Assembly: GCF_932526225.1 (NCBI RefSeq)
Contig: NC_064046.1
Location: 12,755,208-12,819,207 of the forward strand
Source of the DNA: Nematostella vectensis
Lineage: Eukaryota; Cnidaria; Anthozoa; Actiniaria; Edwardsiidae
Length of the DNA stretch: 64,000 nucleotides
Direction of reading: 5' to 3'
In this document: in pieces, positions 22,501-34,524 of the stretch
Numbering within the stretch: the stretch's first letter is position 1
How the letters are laid out: each line of letters starts with the position of its first letter
Program-made: the position numbers and the translations under genes
Notes under the pieces: model-generated
What the model was told of the DNA's origin: nothing
Seen by the model: the letters and a program-made list of their open reading frames with translations, nothing else
The model's database searches: none

Positions 22501-25500
22501 GAGGGAGTCTGTATATGTGATTGTGCTCTGGATTACTCACAAGGAGGGAGTCTGTATATGTGATTATGCTCTGGATTACTCACAAGGAGGGAGTCTGTAT
22601 ATGTGATTGTGCTCTGGATTACTCCCAAGGAGGGAGTCTGTATATGTGATTGTGCTCTGGGTTACTCACAAGGAGGGAGTCTGTATATGTGATTGTGCTC
22701 TGGATAACTCACAAGGAGGGAGTCTGTATATGTGATTATGCTCTGGGTTACTCACATGGAGGGAGTCTGTATATGTGATTATGCTCTGGGTTACTCACAA
22801 GGAGGGAGTCTGTATATGTGATTGTGCTCTGGATAACTCACAAGGAGGGAGTCTGTACATGTGATTGTGCTCTGGGTTACTCACAAGGAGGGAGTCTGTA
22901 TATGTGATTGTGCTCTGGATTACTCACAAGGAGGGAGTCTGTATATGTGATTGTGCTCTAGGTGACTCACAAGGAGGGAGTCTGTATATGTGATTGTGCT
23001 CTGGATAACTCACAAGGAGGGAGTCTGTATATGTGATTGTGCTCTGGATAACTCACAAGGAGGGAGTCTGTATATGTGATTGTGCTCTGGATAACTCACA
23101 AGGAGGGAGTCTGTATATGTGATTATGCTCTGGATTACTCACAAGGAGGGAGTCTGTATATGTGATTATGCTCTGGATTACTCACAAGGAGGGAGTCTGT
23201 ATATGTGATTGTGCTCTGGATTACTCACAAGGAGGGAGTCTGTATATGTGATTGTGCTCTGGGTTACTCACAAGGAGGGAGTCTGTATATGTGATTGTGC
23301 TCTGGAAGGAACTGTAGAAGACTCCAAGTACGATTGGGTGTAAAAGGTAGGCACTGTATGTAAGACGACTCAGAGGAATCCAGATCCGCGCAGACAGGAT
23401 GCTGTTGATGGTTCCTGTGAAAATATGCACAAATTGTATTAATTGTAGGGGTGGGTATTTAGGGTGTGCGTACTATAAGATACATTTGGATTTGCTGAAG
23501 GGGTGGTCAATAGATAAATATGGATTGAGGGGGTAGTGGTGATAATGATGTTGGTGGTGGGTGGTGGTGAAGATAATGATTAAGATGATGATTATTATTC
23601 TGATTGTGGTGATAATGATGAACATGGAGTTGTTATTGAATAATATTTGTTGGAGTTGAAATAAACAATGCACAATGATTTAGCTTATATATAACAATAT
23701 TTTTAATTTAGAATACTTGAGACAAAGACATGATTGTTATATTTCCAGAAGAGGTCAGATTTTTCCCGTGTCAGAAAACCAGCCCTGGGTCTTCCCATGT
23801 GCTACATAGTGTTGGAATGCCATTACCTCCAACACCAGTATGACAGGTGTATATCACCCATGCCAGGGCCACAGCCCATGCAAAGCGCCCAAATACACCA
23901 TAGATCACATTCTCAGTCATGTTGAAGGGCTCAGGGTGAGTACGGAAGTTCTTGTACAACCCGTAGAGGGATGCCAGCCCACAAACAATTGCAACTATCC
24001 AGCCAAGAAGGATAAACACCACTCTTGCACTCTGATAATAAATAGATAGGAGAATCTGACAAACAGCAAAGTTTCACATATGATGACAGCACGTATAAAC
24101 ATATGATGACAGCACATATAAACATATGATGACAGCACGTACAAACATATGATGACAGCACGTACAAACATATGATGACAGCACGTATAAACATATGATG
24201 ACAGCACGTACAAACGTATGATGACAGTACGTACAAACATATGATGACAGTACGTACAAACATATGATGACAGCACGTATAAACATATGATGACAGCACC
24301 TATAAATATACGATGACAGCACATATAAACATATGATGACAGCACGTATAAACATATGATGACAGCACGTACAAACATATGATGACAGCATGTACAAACA
24401 TATGATGACAGCACATATAAACATGATGACAGAACGTATACTATAAATATACGATGTCAGCATGTATAAACATATGATGACAGCACGTATAAACATATGA
24501 TGACAGCACATATAAACATATGATGACAGCACATATAAACATATGATGACAGCACGTATAAACATATGATGAAAGCGCGTATAAACATATGATGACAGCA
24601 CATATAAACATATGATGACAGCAGGTACAAACATATGATGACAGCACATATAAACATATGATGACAGCAGGTATAAACATATGATGACAAAACATATGAT
24701 GACAGCACGTATAAACATATGATGACAGCACATATAAATAAAGCACTTCAGTTGAACATAAGAACATAAATGCTAACATACAAAAACAGCTTAAAAAAAA
24801 AAACTTGAAATAATATTAATTACTCACAAATGGTTTGTGCCTTTTAAATGTCAGAACTGATAATTATTGAATGCAAGCTTCCCAAGCATTAGGTCTGTAT
24901 TTATCATTTATCAAAAAGAAAATGTAAAATAGAACCATCCGATCCATTAACTGACAAGCTTGTGTATCTCATTTCAAAAGTTCAGAAAATTATATTTTTT
25001 ATCTTAAAATTTTGTACCCTTGGACTGCCTGTAATTTATTTACATGGAAAATGGTTTTAAAAGAAGTACAGTATAAACAGACACACACAATAGTAATATG
25101 ACTGACTTACTGGTCTGAAATGCAGAAGGGATGTTCTCTGCTTGTCTTTGTGGAAAAGATATCCTAGGGCAAGTCCAACTAGATATGGGGCTATGCGGCA
25201 GTATGGCTTAACATATATCATGTTTGTATAATCCTGACTATTGCCAAAACCGTTGCCACTGTGGAACAAGATAAAGAAAAGTATTATGCCATTTGGACAA
25301 GGTGTGTTCAATTGCTATAAAGCCAATCAAATCTAAAATATGATGGTTGTGGTGGTGATGATGATGGTAGTTGTAATGATGATGATGATGATGGTGATGG
25401 TGATGGTGATGGTGATGATGATGATGGTGGTGATGTTGATGATGATGGTGATGATGATGATCGTTTCCCAAATTTTTGTTCCTCTGCCTTTCGTCTCGCT

Positions 25501-28500
25501 GGCAGATTTTAACGGTCAGTCGCACTTGGGATTTTTTGCACTCTAAATGTTCGTGAGGCATTGCTCTTTCGATCTGCATCCAAAAACTAAACTCAAAAGG
25601 ATATTTTCATTAAAATGAACCGATAATTGTGAACGCGCGTCTCAAAAAATGAGGAACTGTACGTATCGGAACACCGCCTATTTATTCAAATAGGAGAAAA
25701 ACACTTTTTCTTGTCAGAAATCAAACCAATTTGAATGAATGCAGTACAGTATGGCAGTGGTAAACAAAATAGTAACGAATGACAAGCATCAACCGAAGAC
25801 CTGTGGCAACAGCAAAAGGCTGAACTATTGCCAAATATGAACAGGAACACAGGTTCCAAGACTGAGAATTCGTATTAAATTAAAAGTAAATAATCGACTA
25901 ACAACAAAAACAACAAGTCAGAGAGATAAATCCCATCAATACCCAGTGTCCCCGCCAAACCCAGAGTACACGGTGTAGTCAGAACAAAGTTGAACGATTT
26001 TTAAATCGTAAGAAACTTACAGTACAACTGGGATCAATATTGAAGGGAATACATTACGCATGGGGTTGCGACTCAATCGATCAATCAATCAATCGATCGA
26101 TCGATCAATCAATGGAACAAACAATCAATGAGATAATGAATTCCTGCAATACCCGCTATACCCGCCATTCCCGGAGTACAGGGTGAATTCAAAACAAAAT
26201 TGAACGATTTTTAAATCGTAAGAAACTTACAGTTACTAACAATGTCATAGAATTGTTGAATTACCCAATGATAAAGCAATGTGGCTACTCTATATAAAGA
26301 GACAGAAAAAGGCAAGAATCAGTTCATTCACTATGAGTAAGCCGTGCTCTCAGCTCAACAGCAAGCTCATAAGGGATGCGGCCGAATGCCACCTCGTCGG
26401 ACCAATACAGAACCTCTGTTCTGTCATATCATTTAAATGCATCTGGAGGGTAGATGAAAGCACGTCTAAGCTGAAGCAAGCTAAAATGTCTGAAGAGGTA
26501 AGATTGTGAAAACTATATAAAGATATTTTTTTCGCTATTTACTTTCTTTAAATATACTTTTGGGTTTTTTTTTTTGCAGGCAGCAAACGAAGAGTCAGGA
26601 CGAGATGACGAGGAGACGGTCGTTGCATCTCAAGTTTCTACGCTGGGGAAGCAAATATATCCTGCGATTTCCTACTGGGTTGCATGGCAGATTACCTTTT
26701 TAGATGGAGACAAGGATAACTATTCTGGCAGTGACGCAGAGACGTTCAACAAGCTGAGTATCGCAACTGCCAGCCTTTCAGCATGCGAAAGCGACAGCTC
26801 AACATTTTACTAGAGAAGATGAAAGGAGAGAGGAGTTTGCGACCGCAACTAAACAAGGCCCGTAAATCTAAAATGCTGAAAAGCCGAAGTAAAGGCTGGT
26901 GGATCTGGGAGTTCCACACAACTTGCTGGAATTATTACCGGAAGACCCCGAAGATGCAATGCCCGAGGAAATAATCGTAGAACTACGGCGGATTAGAGAG
27001 GATCACCAGAAGTCTGAGGCTGAGAAAAGGAAAGTCATGGCAAGAGCGGCATTCAAGAGCCATTGGGTGCGAGCGACTGAGACTGAGCTGCACCGATGTT
27101 CGTCGAGATTGCAATCAATCTCGGAGAACGAGGCGTTGAAAAGCACTAAAGCGTTGGTGCAACTTGTTAGCGACAAGCTCAAAAGTCAGCATACCAACAC
27201 TCGTACTCTGGCTTGCGAGACAGCGATTGAGGAAAGACGGAAGACGTGAATCAGCTGGGGGCTCCTTGACCAACGATGTGCGCATTTGTAGCTAAACTTA
27301 TGGGATCCGCTACAAAGCTGCGACGATGAGGCAGACAGTGACCAATATTCTTTGGTTCGAGACAGCGGATGTCCATCCCAGACACACACCCCTCCTCGCC
27401 AAGGCTCAAGTGACGATATGCCAGAGGTAAACATGTGTTTTTGTTACCTTTTTGCTGATCAAATTATTCGAGCCTTTCACGCTTTTTTAGATACCAAAGA
27501 CCCCATCATGGAGCCCAAAACCAAACAGATGGGAATCACCAGGGATAGAATTGATGGCATTCACTACACCGGCCAAGCGCCGTTCCCTCACCCAGACTCC
27601 CAAGGGACGACGCAACCGACTCAAGTTTCGTAAACCGCAACCGACAGACAATGGGCAAACAAGACTGGACGGTTTTCTCAGCCAAATGTAATCTTTTTAA
27701 TGTTCTGTAAACACGATATTCTTCCTGATACTCTGTATAACAAAGTCGCAATAAAGTCTGAATAAAGACGTGTGCCTTCATATACGCACAACGCTACGTA
27801 ATGATACCAATTGTCAAGATTACTTAAGAGATTAAAGGTATTTTACCTACACAAATACAATTAAGGGAATTCGTAATGCAAACTTTGTAAGACGCTTGTT
27901 AGTCCGATCTTGTGGCGTGATACATTCAGTTTTACTAAATACAAAGAAACATGTCGAAACGCCAAAATTAGAATGACTGTAAGTACATCATGTCCCACCT
28001 AGCCTTTCCTGTCCACTAAGTGGCTATCCGTGGTGCCGTATTTTCTGTTTGCTCGATTGAGCAACGAGTTGGGGCTCCTCCCTTTTTGGAAATGGAAGTC
28101 GGGGTCTCTTAAGATCGAAGTCCACTGCCCGAATCCGTATCTTTTACGACCAACTTTAAGATACTTGTCCTCTTCGGGCGTAAATAGGAGCGATTTTCTG
28201 CGAGCCGGGCATAGTTCTGCCATCAAAAAAGCGTCTTCGCGCTTCTGCTTTGCCGGTAGTTTGCGGGCTGAAGGCTTCATTCTCGCTGCTGGCGGTGTGG
28301 AGATTTCTTGAACTTCGTCCGTTGAAGAGCACGACTTCGTGCAGTCGTCTTGATCCTCTGAAGAGTTTGAAAGGTCGGAGAGCCTCGTTAGAACCTCTTT
28401 GTCCAGCTTGGTGCCACTGTCGCCATGTAGTTTTTCGAGGCATTCGCGCGCCTTTGTGGCGACTTCGCGTGAACGCTGCTTGCGATAGTGCACTTTGGCG

Positions 28501-31500
28501 ACGTTCGAGCTGTGCTTCTGATCTTCAGAGATGGCGCTTCGATCGGCACTTTTTAGCAGCTAGACGTCTCGACGATTTGTCGGTATCGTGTTGGGTGAAC
28601 ATACTTGCCAGTCGCTTCAAACACAAGTTTGCTCATCAGCTCACCGAGCTTTTTGTGCTGACCCCCGTTTCTCGTAACTAGGACGTACTCACACTTGGGT
28701 TTGAGTAGCGGGCGAATGTAGGTTATGTATCCCTCGAGCACACTCATGTTTGTGTCGGTCAGAAGGAGCGAGTCGAAGCCGTACTTGCCCGCTGTTTTGA
28801 ACATTTTCTGGTCGACAAAACCTCCGTTAGTCTTGGCAGTGCGCACCATGTCCACAGTCAGATACTGATACGTCATTGGCCGCGAGCCCTTGACTTGGAT
28901 AAACAGATAAACGGCGAGAAATTTAGTGGCAAACGACAGATCAAACGGAGACGCCCTGTCGGGCGTGTTCTTGCACGTTCTCAGCACGGCCTCGTAGCGG
29001 GGCAAGTAGCAAGACACCACACCAAGGAGCTCGTCCATGGTTGCCCAGTGCCCTTTGGCCTCTAGCACATCGATGTCTAAATCGCTAGTCCACTGTAGTC
29101 GCATCATTTTTGAGACGGTCTTACGCACCTTTTTCAAGTATGTGTCCGTCGTAGACAGCCCTCTAAGCACCGCTTCCGATGCTCCGTTTACTTTCCTGTA
29201 GGTCACTAGTTCTGCAATGGCGTCCAGGTATCCGATCCGAACGGCATGACCCAACTGCCACTCGCTCTGCATTGAATCGGCAAATTTGAAAAGTAGATTA
29301 GGCGAACACAAGCAAAAGTCCACAATATCTAATGTGAGATGATCTTCGTCCTCGCTGCAAAATTTCAGAAACTTCAAGCATTTGCTAACCAGTTGCTGCG
29401 CTTGTCGATCACTTTTGCAGCCCCCACCACTGCCCTTGAGCCACGCGGTGAATAGTTCAGCAAACGTGCAAGACATGTCAAACGATGGGACGCCATTACT
29501 TGAACGTCGTTGCCCCTTCTCCTTTTCCATTTGGCTTCGAGAAGCTTCGATGTCTGAGTCGCTGGGTTTCTCATCAAAGTAATAAAACCATAGGTGCTTT
29601 TTCTTGACGTGTTTTCTACACCCTCTTTGAGTTCCGAACCCATCGTTATGGCAGTCTGGTACAGGGCAGTGAAACAGCCCGTCATTTTCGTCTTCTTTTA
29701 AGTGCATTCTTTTTGGTTTCTTCGCAGCATTTGGAAGAAGCGACCAGTTTATCACATTACCCTGCTTTACCATCTCTTTTCAGCAACGGTTAATGCGAGA
29801 ATGAGAAACGTATGCGGCGTACCGCATGTTTAATGCTATCAAATACGTGAAAAGAGCCAATCAATCACTGCCACGCGACAGTCTTGAAATAGTGGCAGCA
29901 GTCTATTGGTTGGGCACGATAAACCAAAATGGCATGCCCAAGCAAGCCTCGGCATGCCCTTGCTTTTGCACAGCTTGTGCGAGTCTAGGCATCGCTTTGA
30001 AAGATCATATCTTTTGAGATTAAGAAACAAAACCATAGATGCCGAACTTTTGTTCATGTTTTCGAAAAAGGGAACACCCCACTTCGGTCCATTGTGGCCC
30101 TTTTGTTGTTCCTTTTCGCAAAGAAACGGCACCATTTAGGCCAAATCGGTCCCACTGTTCCTATACTTTTAACCACTTAGGAACAGGCGTTCCCTTTTAA
30201 GTCTATTAACCGTAGCAAACAGGATCTTTTGTTCTTTTTGAGTGGTGGTCCTCAATTGGGAACGCGTCAAAAAAGGAACTGTAGTTCCTAATTGCATCAA
30301 GTCCTTTTGTTCCGAAGCGTGCTATTAGCGTTCCGATTCTTCACCTCTAAACGGAACAACCGTTCCGTTAAGTGATAATTTATTCAGTTCCTTTCGCGGA
30401 TATCGGAACACAACAAAAAACACGCGGAACTGTTTTCGAATTTCAAAACGTCTCGTGTGTAGCTCAATCAAAATAAACCGCAAACGCGAATAGAGCAAGC
30501 CCTCATAAACAACAACCTCAATCAGTATCACGGTAACTTTGGCGTTCTATCGTTGCGCATAGCGAAATTAAATGCAGAATAATCAAATTAGGGAAACGTA
30601 TATGAAGGTGGTGATGATGATTTTTGTGGTTATGGTGGTGATGTCTTTATTTAAACATTTTTAAATTTTTGGCATATTTCCTATAACCAAGCAAATATAA
30701 TCCCTGAAAACCTGTATGATATTATTGCTCAGCAATAATGATAAAGAAGACGAAAAATGATCGGGTATTCAACTTACCCTCCTTCTATTTCCCCTGCCAG
30801 TGCCACAGGAAGCTTGTAGTAGCCAATCAAAACCCCTGTCACAACAAAACTTGCAGCCAGCAAGCCTCCAACACCGGCAAACAGTCCCTTGTTACCGTAC
30901 CTGGAGAAAGATTCAAATGAAGCTGGAGCCAGAGAAGGGGCTGAGAAATTTTCAGGGCATAGCCAGGGGAGGCCCAGGGGGGGACTTCCAGCAGCCAAAA
31001 ATATAGTAAATGTATAAGACGTTACTAAGGTTACGGGGTGCTTTCAGCCCGCGGGACGCCGAAAAACCCAAAGTGTTGAAGAAAAATGTTGGTACGCACG
31101 TCAGATTAAATCGAATATGCTTATGTTACATGTCACTGTAAAGCTTAATAAATGGGAAACACAATCATTCTTTTTGTTTTTAGGTTAAATGAGATGCTTT
31201 ATTTTTTAACATGTTTTAATCACGCCATTCATGCTTTCCGAGTAAAAACAGTATGCTAATTACATATAACCGAAGGTCCTGGATGTAGGGAACACAGGGT
31301 TCCAGTAAGTGATAAGAGTATTAAAGGATTAAAACACCTTGAAGTTAACTCAAAGTCTTCAAGCAAAATTCATTTCTTCTTATTATATCGAGAAGATAAT
31401 AAAAATCCAAACATTTTTCTTTGCTATTATAAAGGTATTGTAGTAGGGAATTTCAAGATGCAAAAACATTTTTATCGATAGAATTTTCATTTCAAGGCAC

Positions 31501-34483
31501 CCCATAACCCCCTCCTGTGAAATATCCTGGCTAGAGTCCTGAATTCAGCTTATTGAGGCTAGTGTTTAATTAATTATATGTGTCTCAGTATAACGGTAAA
31601 ATACCTGTAGATCATGTAGAGAAGTACTGGACTGATGGCGAAGAACTGCATGTCATTGGCCAGGTACCAGGACCAGCCTAGACACTGTAAAAGATAATAA
31701 ACTTTCCTACTTATATTGTGCAATGTGCTTGACTTGTTATTAGCCTCACCATAAACAAGTCAAGGTAGAGGGGAAGTCTAAATACATCCCTGAAACTAGT
31801 AATATAGCTCTTAGAACCCTTAGGATGTCTTAAAACTGGTCATCCCATTGAATCAAAAGAATCTCATTAAATCATAAAAGTGTGGTAAAATAATGGGACC
31901 AGTTTCTACATATTTTAGCAAAATCTCCAAGAACGGCAGGAGCAAAACTCCCTCCCATCCCCCCCCTAGGCCCATCCCTTGATTTCCCATGCTACTTACT
32001 GTACCTCTTTGATAAGCTCATTAGGGTAGAAGTTGTTGATATATAACACGTTGGTCCACCAGTATTTCTCACATGCAGGATTTCCCATCTGGTGGGTGTA
32101 CCACAGGGGTCCTGAACCAAGGTGGGGTTCCAAGGAAACATAGAACCAGATGACGAACATGTAGGTAGGCGTCAAACTAGAAAACAAATGCATTCAAACA
32201 TGTAGGTCGGGGTCAAGCTAGAAAACAACAGCAACCAAACAAGGTGTCAAACAAGAAAACAACAACAGGCGTCAAACTAGAAAATGTAGGCGTCAAACTA
32301 AAAAACAAATGCATTCAAACATAGAAGTCAAACTAGAAAACAACAGCAACCAAACATGTAGGCGTCAAACTAGAAAACAACAGCAACCAAACATGTAGGT
32401 AGGCATCAAACTAGAAAACAAATGCATCCAAACATGTAGGTATGGGTCAAACTAGAAAACAATAGCATCCAAATGTAGAAGTCAAACTAGAAAACAACAG
32501 CAACCAAACATGCAGCCTTCCAACTAGAAAACAACAACAGCAACCAAACATGTAGGTAGGCATCAAACAAAAAAAACAAATGCATCCAAACATGTAAGTG
32601 TGTGCCTAAAAGACAACAACAATCAAACATGTAGGAGTCAAACTATGTAGAAAACAAGATCAACCAAACATCTAGGCGTCAACCTAGAAAACAACAGCAA
32701 CCAAAAATGGCAAACATGTATAGGTAGGCATCAGCCTAGAAAAGCAGATATATCATGAGAAGACTCACCGCAGGAAACGGTGAAGATAGAACTGAAGTAG
32801 AGGGAGGTGCCCATTTCTTCTGTTCATCTGTCTGAGGCCTAGGTATGCCATCAGCAAGCCACTGGAACAAAGACAAGGATAAATTAAGTGCTTAACCCTG
32901 ATTAAGAATTTAAAAGTTGTAATTACCTTAGAAAGAAGAAACTGTCAACTGATAAGAAAGCATTGTTGATTGCTTGGAATGAGAATCTGTGAACTATTTC
33001 AAGGGCTGTCTTGTAGTTATCTGTGGAATAAACATATCAGATAGGAAAATTTAGCTAAAAAAATAACGTAGGGCACAGAACAGAAGAATACATTTTATGG
33101 ACAGGAAGACACAACACGATTTAGTTTATGCGACTTGTCTGTGGCACCGCTACTACTCTGTTACTATGCCCAACTACAAAAGCTGTAGTGTGAGACATGA
33201 CGGAAAAACCTGGAAAATTTGCAATTCTAGATAGAAAAAGAAGTCACAATTTCTTACAATGGCCATCGGTTCCTTGTATCCCGGACTGATTTTTGAAACA
33301 CAAATATTGTGAGGGTGAAATTCACATACCCAGATTTTTGTTTTTTAAGATGTTTTTTCCTTGATCATCCTTGCACTTGTACGACCTCAGGGACGGAAAG
33401 CTCAAATTTCAATGACACTTTACAAAAAGTCGCATCAATTTAAAGAAAGTCGCATTTGATGTTTTGTTTGCTTTTACTCGCTAAGCACATAGAGAAATTT
33501 ACCGCCTTATTAGATCTGAAATGAGCTTATTTGAAGCGTTAAGTCATGTTTATCCGTCATGTCCTAGTGTGTAGTCCAGGACTAAGACATGTTGTAAGCA
33601 GGTCACATAATGAGTATACCAATGACACAGGGGCCTAGATCTAGTGTGTCACAAAGCTGTTATTGTAAGCCCCTTGGTAACTTACTGACAACTCCAGTTG
33701 ACAACATCCACAGGTATGTGTGCCCAAGGATGACCCATGTCATGCTAATAAATCGCATGCCGTTGAGTGAAGTTATAGCGCCCGCTGGCACGTCCATGTC
33801 CATAATCCTACCAGCATTCTTTGTCAGGGAAAAACACAGCAGAAGGCGATTCACAATACCTGAAACCATGACAAAAAATTATCCTTGATAGTATTGTCAA
33901 GTCAGATAGTTACTTGAAGGTGGTATTTGGGATACATTTAGGGGAATAGGGTTAATTGTACACCTGAAAAGGAAACTCAATTGTCTGACACTAAAGCCTA
34001 AACCCAATCGCCTATCACTAAAGCCTAAACCCAATCGCCTATCACTAAAGCCTAAACCCAATCGCCTATCACTATAGCTTGAACCCAATCGCCTATCACT
34101 ATAGCTTGAACCCAATCGCCTATCACTATAGCTTGAACCCAATCGCCTATCACTATAGCTTGAACACAATTGCCTAATACAGGCCCATATGCAGGATTTT
34201 TCTTGGGGGGGGGAGGGGGTGGAAATCTGAAAAAGTGGACCTTATTTTTCTGCGGGGGGGAGAAGGGAGTGAGTTTTCTGAAAAAATCTGAACAACCCCA
34301 AAAGAACAAAAAAATAGATTTTTATGCCTTTGCAGTATTTTCACGGACGATTATTGTCGGATTCGGCTATAAAAATGGCTGACCAATGGATTGATGACAT
34401 ACCAGAGTGATCTAGCTTAAGCTTTATAGTATTGTCTACAATTAGCACGTCTATTGAGAATACCGAAAGTGGACTTTCGGCCG

Positions 34484-34524
<41 letters not shown>

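Larger units (their letters stand above)
25462..30598. mobile_element. Candidate 5.1 kb transposon with two convergent genes
   Basis: The ends are CGTTTCCCAAATTT and, inverted, CGTTTCCCTAATTT (13 of 14 match), with weaker similarity further in. Flanking GAT/GGT microsatellite on both sides supports the boundaries. Inside are a plus-strand spliced gene (26333-27690) and a minus-strand zinc-finger/recombinase/Myb gene (27999-29773), converging on AATAAA signals near 27750. GTTCC/GGAAC pentamers are dense at 30060-30430 and also present in the left end (25479, 25650, 25659, 25841, 25853). No clear target-site duplication was found. It sits in the intron between exons 11 and 12 of NRF-6-like copy B. 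Boundaries are inferred from the repeats. Confidence 0.65.

Noticed and set aside
20508-23305. Array resembling a CRISPR locus
   Set aside because: Units are contiguous with no unique spacers, and the unit matches an exon end in a eukaryotic gene.
23931-24779. Long minus-strand frames rich in Cys, His, Ile and Tyr
   Set aside because: They arise from the 23-base minisatellite, which stays open in several frames because 23-base units cycle through all phases without stops.
25238-25579. Poly-His frame
   Set aside because: Product of the GAT/ATC microsatellite; no start context or domain.
26899-27249. Possible TADA3 (SAGA adaptor) similarity
   Set aside because: The helical acidic/basic stretch resembles it only in composition; no alignment of conserved motifs could be made by eye.
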